Origin: an uncultured Oscillospiraceae bacterium | GTDB lineage: Bacteria > Bacillota_A > Clostridia > Oscillospirales > Oscillospiraceae | Direction of reading: 5' to 3' | Length of the DNA: 5,647 bases | Assembly: GCA_944386965.1 (NCBI GenBank) | Contig: CALXDE010000012.1 | Coordinates: 1-5,647, forward strand | Shown: one piece after another, positions 1 through 5,647 of the stretch | How positions within the stretch are numbered: the stretch's first letter is position 1 | Layout: every line of letters begins with the position of its first letter | Position numbers and translations under genes: made by a program | The notes under the pieces: model-generated | Seen by the model: the letters and a program-made list of their open reading frames with translations, nothing else | Told to the model about the DNA's origin: nothing | Database searches by the model: none

Positions 1-10
1 GCGCTCCCGA

Positions 11-53
11 GAAAAAGAGAAGGGGAGGGCCGCCGTCTCAGGCGCCCCTCCCC
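11..53 (-). terminator. Intrinsic terminator of rnpB
   Basis: Read on the minus strand, a GC-rich hairpin begins just past the 3' end of the RNase P RNA. The arms are 41-53 and 22-34 (13 positions, 12 pairs with one G-G mismatch) around a 6-nt loop at 35-40. It is followed by TTCTCTTTTTCTC (positions 21 down to 9), a T-rich but interrupted tract. Location and shape fit Rho-independent termination of rnpB. Confidence 0.85.
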
Positions 54-60
54 ATATGCC

Positions 61-527
61 GCGAGCAAAACTGTAAGCCGGGTTCTGCATTTGACAGCCA
101 TCTATCTTCGCGCGCCGGTGCCGGCGCGCTCCCGCCACCTCCTGAGGACGGCCGGGCAAGCCTATGTGTCCTCCCACGGTGTTGCTCCGGATAGAGTTTA
201 CAGCGGCGAGCGGTTTCCCGTCGCCGGGTGAGCTCTTACCTCGCCTTTCCACCCTTACCTCGTCGGCGCAGGTTCCACATCCCTCGGCCTGACGCGAACG
301 TCCGGCCTCGCTCGTTTTACTGCGTCTCATCTCCCCGGCGGACCCGCGCGTGGCCGCGCTGGACTCCGGCGGGGCCCCGTTGGAACGGGGCGCGGCGGTA
401 TCTCTCTGTTGCACTGGTCCTGGGGTCGCCCCCGGCGGGTGTTACCCGTTATCCATGCCCTGCGGAGCCCGGACTTTCCTCAGACCGGGCCTTTCGGCGC
501 CGGCCCGCGGCTGTCTGTCCTACTCGC
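61..527 (-). ncRNA. rnpB: RNase P RNA, bacterial class A
   Basis: This is the catalytic RNA of ribonuclease P, which removes 5' leaders from precursor tRNAs together with the small RnpA protein. On the minus strand the conserved core is plain: GAGGAAAGTCCGGGCTCC at 481-464, GCAACAGAGAGATACC at 412-397, the GGTAAGAGCTCACC block near 240-227, GTAAACTCTATCCGGAGCAA near 199-180, and AGAACCCGGCTTAC at 86-73. The ends were set by helix P1: 527-517 pairs with 71-61 over 11 bp including G-U pairs. P2 pairs 515-509 with 99-93. The GGU expected to pair with the tRNA CCA end is present at 139-137, and the P14 loop (217-214) is GAAA. At about 467 nt the RNA is longer than the 377-nt E. coli one, mainly because of an enlarged P12 region (261-396). 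The 5' end agrees with the promoter; exact ends are estimates. Confidence 0.97.
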
Positions 528-534
528 AAGGCCT

Positions 535-563
535 ATTGTACAAAAAGAGCGGGAGGTTGTCAA
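535..563 (-). promoter_or_regulatory. Sigma-A promoter of rnpB
   Basis: On the minus strand a perfect -35 box TTGACA (563-558) is separated by exactly 17 bp from a -10 box TACAAT (540-535). Starting 7 nt downstream puts the transcript start near 528, right at the 5' end deduced from helix P1. This is close to the strongest housekeeping consensus, as expected for an abundant stable RNA. Confidence 0.92.
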
Positions 564-569
564 GGACGG

Positions 570-598
570 TTGCCATTTTTTGCATTTTGGCATATAAT
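570..598 (+). promoter_or_regulatory. Sigma-A promoter of the murD-yunB-ligA unit
   Basis: On the plus strand TTGCCA (570-575) and TATAAT (593-598) are 17 bp apart, which is near-consensus for the vegetative sigma factor. The start would lie near 605, giving a leader of about 60 nt before murD. The box lies in an AT-rich island unlike the GC-rich surroundings, and its -35 is only 6 bp from that of the divergent rnpB promoter. TGCCA (571-575) and TGGCA (588-592) form a short inverted repeat across the -35 and spacer, of unknown significance. Confidence 0.85.
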
Positions 599-651
599 AT
601 ATAAATTACCGAACAGAATTCATCAGAGCGGGAGGGCCCGTTTTGAGGGAA

Positions 652-658
652 GAAGGAG
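652..658 (+). promoter_or_regulatory. Ribosome binding site of murD
   Basis: GAAGGAG ends 8 nt before the ATG at 667. This fixes that ATG as the start and argues against the in-frame TTG at 643, which lies upstream of the site and has no comparable sequence in front of it. Confidence 0.85.
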
Positions 659-666
659 AACCGCTT

Positions 667-2040
667 ATGAGTTTGAAGACCTATCTGGAGTCTATCCGCG
701 GAAAGACCATTGCCGTCATCGGCATCGGCGTCAGCAATACCCCGCTGATTGAACTGCTGCTGGATGGCGGCTTCTCTGTGACTGCGTGCGACAAGCGCGG
801 GCGGGAGGCGTTCGACGCGGCGCTGCTGGCGGACCTGGAGGGGAAGGGGTGCCGTCTGGTACTGGGGGAGGACTATCTGGACCACCTGGACCAGGATATC
901 ATCTTCCGCACCCCCGGGCTCCATCCCCGGTATCTGGAGAGGGCCTGGGCGCGGGGGAGCCGGATCACCTCGGAGATGGAGGTGTTTTTCGAGGTCTGCC
1001 CCTGCCCCATCGTTGCCGTCACCGGCAGCGACGGGAAAACCACCACCACCACCATCATCTCCAGGCTGCTGGAGGCGTCGGGGCGGAAGGTCTATGTGGG
1101 GGGAAACATCGGCCACCCGCTGCTCGCAGAGGCAGACACCATGGCCCCTGACGGTGTGGCGGTGCTGGAGCTGAGCTCCTTCCAGCTGATGACCATGGAG
1201 CGCAGTCCGCAGATCGCCGTCCTTACCAATCTGGCCCCCAACCACCTGGACGTCCATACGGATATGGCGGAGTATGTAGCCGCCAAGGAGCGGATCTTCC
1301 GCTTCCAGAGCCCCGTGGACAAGCTGGTGTGCAACTGGGACAATGATATCACCCGGAAGCTCTCTGAAAAAGCCGTGAGCAAGGTGTTTTACTTTACAAG
1401 GAAAAGCGAGATAGCGCTGGGGACCTTCCTGTGGGAGGATGCCATCTGGATGCGCGGCGACGACGGGTTACGGATGGTGCTGCCACTGTCCGATATCCGC
1501 CTGCCGGGCATCCACAATGTGGAGAACTACATGGCGGCCATCGCCGCGGTGGACGGTCTGGTGCCGGACGAGATCATTCGGGACTTTGCCAGGGAATTCG
1601 GCGGGGTGGAGCACCGGATCGAGTTTGTACGGGAGCTGCGGGGCGTCCGCTGGTACAACGACGCCATCGCCAGCAGTCCCAGCCGCACGGCGGCGTGCCT
1701 GCGCTCCTTTGACCAGAAGATCATCCTGCTGGCCGGCGGGAAGGACAAGGGGGTGTCCTACAGGGATTTGGGTCCCCTGATCAATGACCATGTGAAATAT
1801 CTGGTCCTCTGCGGCGCCACGGCCGGGGTGATCCGGGAGAGCGTGGAGCAGGCGGAGAACTATGCCGGACTTCCCATTGTGGAGGTGCCCGACTGGGCGG
1901 AGGCGGTCCATCGGGCGGCCGCCGCGGCGGAGAGCGGGGACGTGGTGGTCATGTCCCCGGCCAGCACCTCCTTTGACAAGTTCCCCAATTTCATGGCAAA
2001 GGGGAAATTCTTCAAGGAACAGGTGGGCGCCCTGGTATAG
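667..2040 (+). CDS. murD: UDP-N-acetylmuramoyl-L-alanine--D-glutamate ligase (MurD)
   Basis: This cytoplasmic ATP-dependent Mur ligase adds D-glutamate to UDP-MurNAc-L-Ala, the second amino acid of the peptidoglycan stem peptide. The 457-residue product has the usual MurD length and three domains: an N-terminal UDP-binding fold with GIGVSN (about 19-24), a central ATPase with P-loop TGSDGKT (119-125), LELSSFQL (167-174), NLAPNHLDVH (188-197) and AAKERI with the lysine normally carbamylated (K207), then GIHNVEN (281-287) and the C-terminal D-Glu domain. AGGKDKG (356-362, K359) and SPASTSFDKFPNF (430-442) match residues that hold D-glutamate in the E. coli enzyme. The motif YNDAIASSP (330-338) replaces the E. 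coli DSKATN, so a lysine there is an isoleucine; I recall similar forms in Clostridia. The gene is first in the transcript, 42 bp before yunB. The start was chosen from the ribosome binding site. Confidence 0.96.
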   Translation: MSLKTYLESIRGKTIAVIGIGVSNTPLIELLLDGGFSVTACDKRGREAFDAALLADLEGKGCRLVLGEDYLDHLDQDIIFRTPGLHPRYLERAWARGSRITSEMEVFFEVCPCPIVAVTGSDGKTTTTTIISRLLEASGRKVYVGGNIGHPLLAEADTMAPDGVAVLELSSFQLMTMERSPQIAVLTNLAPNHLDVHTDMAEYVAAKERIFRFQSPVDKLVCNWDNDITRKLSEKAVSKVFYFTRKSEIALGTFLWEDAIWMRGDDGLRMVLPLSDIRLPGIHNVENYMAAIAAVDGLVPDEIIRDFAREFGGVEHRIEFVRELRGVRWYNDAIASSPSRTAACLRSFDQKIILLAGGKDKGVSYRDLGPLINDHVKYLVLCGATAGVIRESVEQAENYAGLPIVEVPDWAEAVHRAAAAAESGDVVVMSPASTSFDKFPNFMAKGKFFKEQVGALV

Positions 2041-2064
2041 GGATAAGCCGTGGGCGCATACCAT
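2034..2064 (+). promoter_or_regulatory. Candidate sigma-E-like sporulation promoter of yunB
   Basis: GGTATAGG (2034-2041, overlapping the murD stop codon) and CATACCAT (2057-2064) are 15 bp apart. They resemble the Bacillus sigma-E pattern of an ATA-containing -35 and a CATACAnT -10; the -10 differs at one defined position. The ATA to ATAC gap is 18 bp, within the known range. Transcription would begin near 2071, at the yunB ribosome binding site. In B. subtilis yunB belongs to the sigma-E regulon, which is the main reason to take a weak match seriously. No RNA evidence is available. Confidence 0.4.
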
Positions 2065-2070
2065 CCCCTG

Positions 2071-2076
2071 GGGTGG
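2071..2076 (+). promoter_or_regulatory. Weak ribosome binding site of yunB, in a hairpin
   Basis: GGGTGG lies 6 nt before the yunB ATG and is a weaker match than the sites of murD and ligA. In a read-through transcript it can pair with CCATCC at 2061-2066 (6 pairs, one G-U, loop of 4 nt), which would partly hide it. A transcript starting near 2071 would lack the upstream arm. Confidence 0.5.
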
Positions 2077-2082
2077 TAGAAG

Positions 2083-4795
<2,713 letters not shown>

Positions 4796-4814
4796 GAGCA
4801 GGCGCGCCAGACGG

Positions 4815-4850
4815 AAAAAACGGGCCGGTTCCTTTGGAACCGGCCCGTTT
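4815..4850. terminator. Bidirectional terminator between ligA and pfp
   Basis: A perfect inverted repeat pairs 4818-4832 with 4836-4850 (15 bp, GC-rich core, 3-nt loop). On the minus strand, after pfp, the hairpin merges into TTTTTT (4820-4815), a good Rho-independent signal. On the plus strand, after ligA, only TTT is followed by GGGC, so termination that way is probably less efficient. It starts 20 bp past the ligA stop and ends about 30 bp past the pfp stop. Confidence 0.85.
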
Positions 4851-4879
4851 GGGCGTAGATGGAAGAGCAGGGGAGGGAC

Positions 4880-5647
4880 TTACTTCGCCAGAACCTTCTT
4901 CAGACGAGCAAAGCGGGGCAGACCGTTCTCCTTGACCATCTCCGTCTCCCCTTGGATCAGGGGCAGGCAGTAGTCGATAAAGCCCTGGTTCACACCGTTG
5001 TGGTCGGCGTTGATCCACTCCAGAGGCAGCTTCTTCTCGGTGTTGGCCACATCCTTGAGGTCGAAGAGCTTGGTCTTGCAGACGTACTCGCCGCCCTCAC
5101 GGGTGCACTCGAAGCCCACCATCTTGTCGGTGAGGCCGGCCACGGCGTTCTCCACGGCGGCCTTGCCGGCCATGAAGGACTCCTCGTAGTCGGTCTTGCT
5201 GGCCAGATGCGCGGCGCAGCGCTGGAGCAGGCTCAGCTCGATGCCGCGGACCTTGGCGCCGGTGGCCTTCTTCACGCGGTCGGCCAGCAGCGCGGCCAGG
5301 CCGCCCAGCTGGGCGTGGCCGAAGCCATCGGTGGCGGAGGTCTTGGCCTCGGAGACAAAGGTGCCGTCGGCATAGTGGATGCCCTCGGACACGGCCACCA
5401 TGCAGTTGCCCTTCTCCTTGTAGACCCGCTCCACGTCGGCAAGGAACTTGTCCATGTCGAAGTCCACCTCGGGCAGGTAGATCAGGTCGGGACCGGCCCC
5501 GGCATAGTCAGCCAAAGCGGCGGCGGCGGTGAGCCAGCCGGCGTGACGGCCCATGATCTCCATGATGACCACCATGCCGGTGTCGTAGACCCGGGCGTCC
5601 TTATAGACCTCCATGCAGGAGGTGGCGATATACTTGGCGGCGCTGGC
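4880..5647 (-). CDS. pfp: Phosphofructokinase, pyrophosphate-type (5' end missing)
   Basis: This is the C-terminal 255 residues of a 6-phosphofructokinase, the enzyme that phosphorylates fructose 6-phosphate in glycolysis. The reading frame stays open to the window edge: 11 residues precede the first visible methionine (5614) and match the family, so that methionine is not the start. The visible part has ASAAKYIATSCMEVYKDA (1-18), IMGRHAGWLTAA (31-42) with the MGR substrate-binding motif, LPEVDFDMDKF (58-68), SEGIHYADG (88-96) and RGIELSLLQRCAAHLASKTD (134-153). The last block is the form seen in pyrophosphate-dependent enzymes, unlike the HIQRGG of ATP-type PfkA. The residues that separate ATP from PPi use (GGDDT-like segment) lie outside the window, so phosphoryl donor is inferred from overall resemblance. 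Such proteins run about 400 residues, so roughly 150 are missing. The stop is TAA at 4882-4880. Confidence 0.9.
   Translation of the reverse strand, partial: ASAAKYIATSCMEVYKDARVYDTGMVVIMEIMGRHAGWLTAAAALADYAGAGPDLIYLPEVDFDMDKFLADVERVYKEKGNCMVAVSEGIHYADGTFVSEAKTSATDGFGHAQLGGLAALLADRVKKATGAKVRGIELSLLQRCAAHLASKTDYEESFMAGKAAVENAVAGLTDKMVGFECTREGGEYVCKTKLFDLKDVANTEKKLPLEWINADHNGVNQGFIDYCLPLIQGETEMVKENGLPRFARLKKVLAK

Noticed and set aside
158..163. Apparent change of the tRNA-binding GGU of RNase P RNA to GGC
   Set aside because: Counting against the E. coli RNA shows that the GGU (292-294) aligns with RNA positions 139-137 here, where GGU is intact.
629..644. Small hairpin followed by TTTT in the murD leader, considered as an attenuator
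   Set aside because: The stem is only 4 bp (629-632 with 637-640) and there is no alternative pairing or leader peptide, so it is too weak to call.
228..752. Plus-strand open frame of 174 codons across rnpB and the promoter region
   Set aside because: It runs antisense through a clear RNase P RNA and both promoters, then into murD out of frame, and its product is arginine- and proline-rich with no recognisable family. It is an effect of high GC.
1031..1065. A poly-histidine stretch (HHHHHH), suggesting a metal-binding peptide
   Set aside because: It is the out-of-frame reading of the ACC repeat that encodes the threonine run after the MurD P-loop (GKTTTTT).
2041..2064. GGATAAG (2041-2047) as the -35 of the candidate sporulation promoter
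   Set aside because: The ATA to ATAC gap would be 12 bp, too short for sigma-E promoters; GGTATAGG at 2034 gives an acceptable gap.

Overview
The window is a stretch of ordinary chromosome from a GC-rich, spore-forming member of the Firmicutes. The evidence is a YunB sporulation protein, strong AAGGAGG-type ribosome binding sites, sigma-A promoters of Firmicutes type, a pyrophosphate-type phosphofructokinase and a clostridial-looking MurD. GC-rich codon use together with these genes suggests a gut Clostridia lineage such as the Oscillospiraceae (Flavonifractor or Oscillibacter-like). That placement is inference, not something the sequence proves.

Layout from left to right. An RNase P RNA gene (rnpB, minus strand, about 61-527) has its own intrinsic terminator at the left edge and a near-consensus promoter at 535-563. 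Back to back with it, only 6 bp separating the two -35 boxes, is a second near-consensus promoter (570-598, plus strand). That promoter drives murD (667-2040), followed closely by yunB (2083-2778) and ligA (2807-4795), probably as one transcript. A candidate sporulation (sigma-E-like) promoter overlaps the murD stop codon and could add stage-specific expression of yunB and ligA. A perfect hairpin at 4815-4850 sits between ligA and a convergent, incomplete phosphofructokinase gene (minus strand, 4880-5647), whose 5' part lies beyond the right edge.

Functionally these are core genes: tRNA 5' maturation (rnpB), addition of D-glutamate to the peptidoglycan precursor (murD), spore formation (yunB), sealing of DNA nicks with NAD+ (ligA) and glycolysis (pfp). 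I found no mobile element, CRISPR array, toxin-antitoxin pair, defence cassette or other unfamiliar system. The points worth a second look are structural: an RNase P RNA with a greatly enlarged P12 region and a non-GNRA P18 loop, the very tight divergent promoter pair, and the possible sporulation promoter inside the operon.
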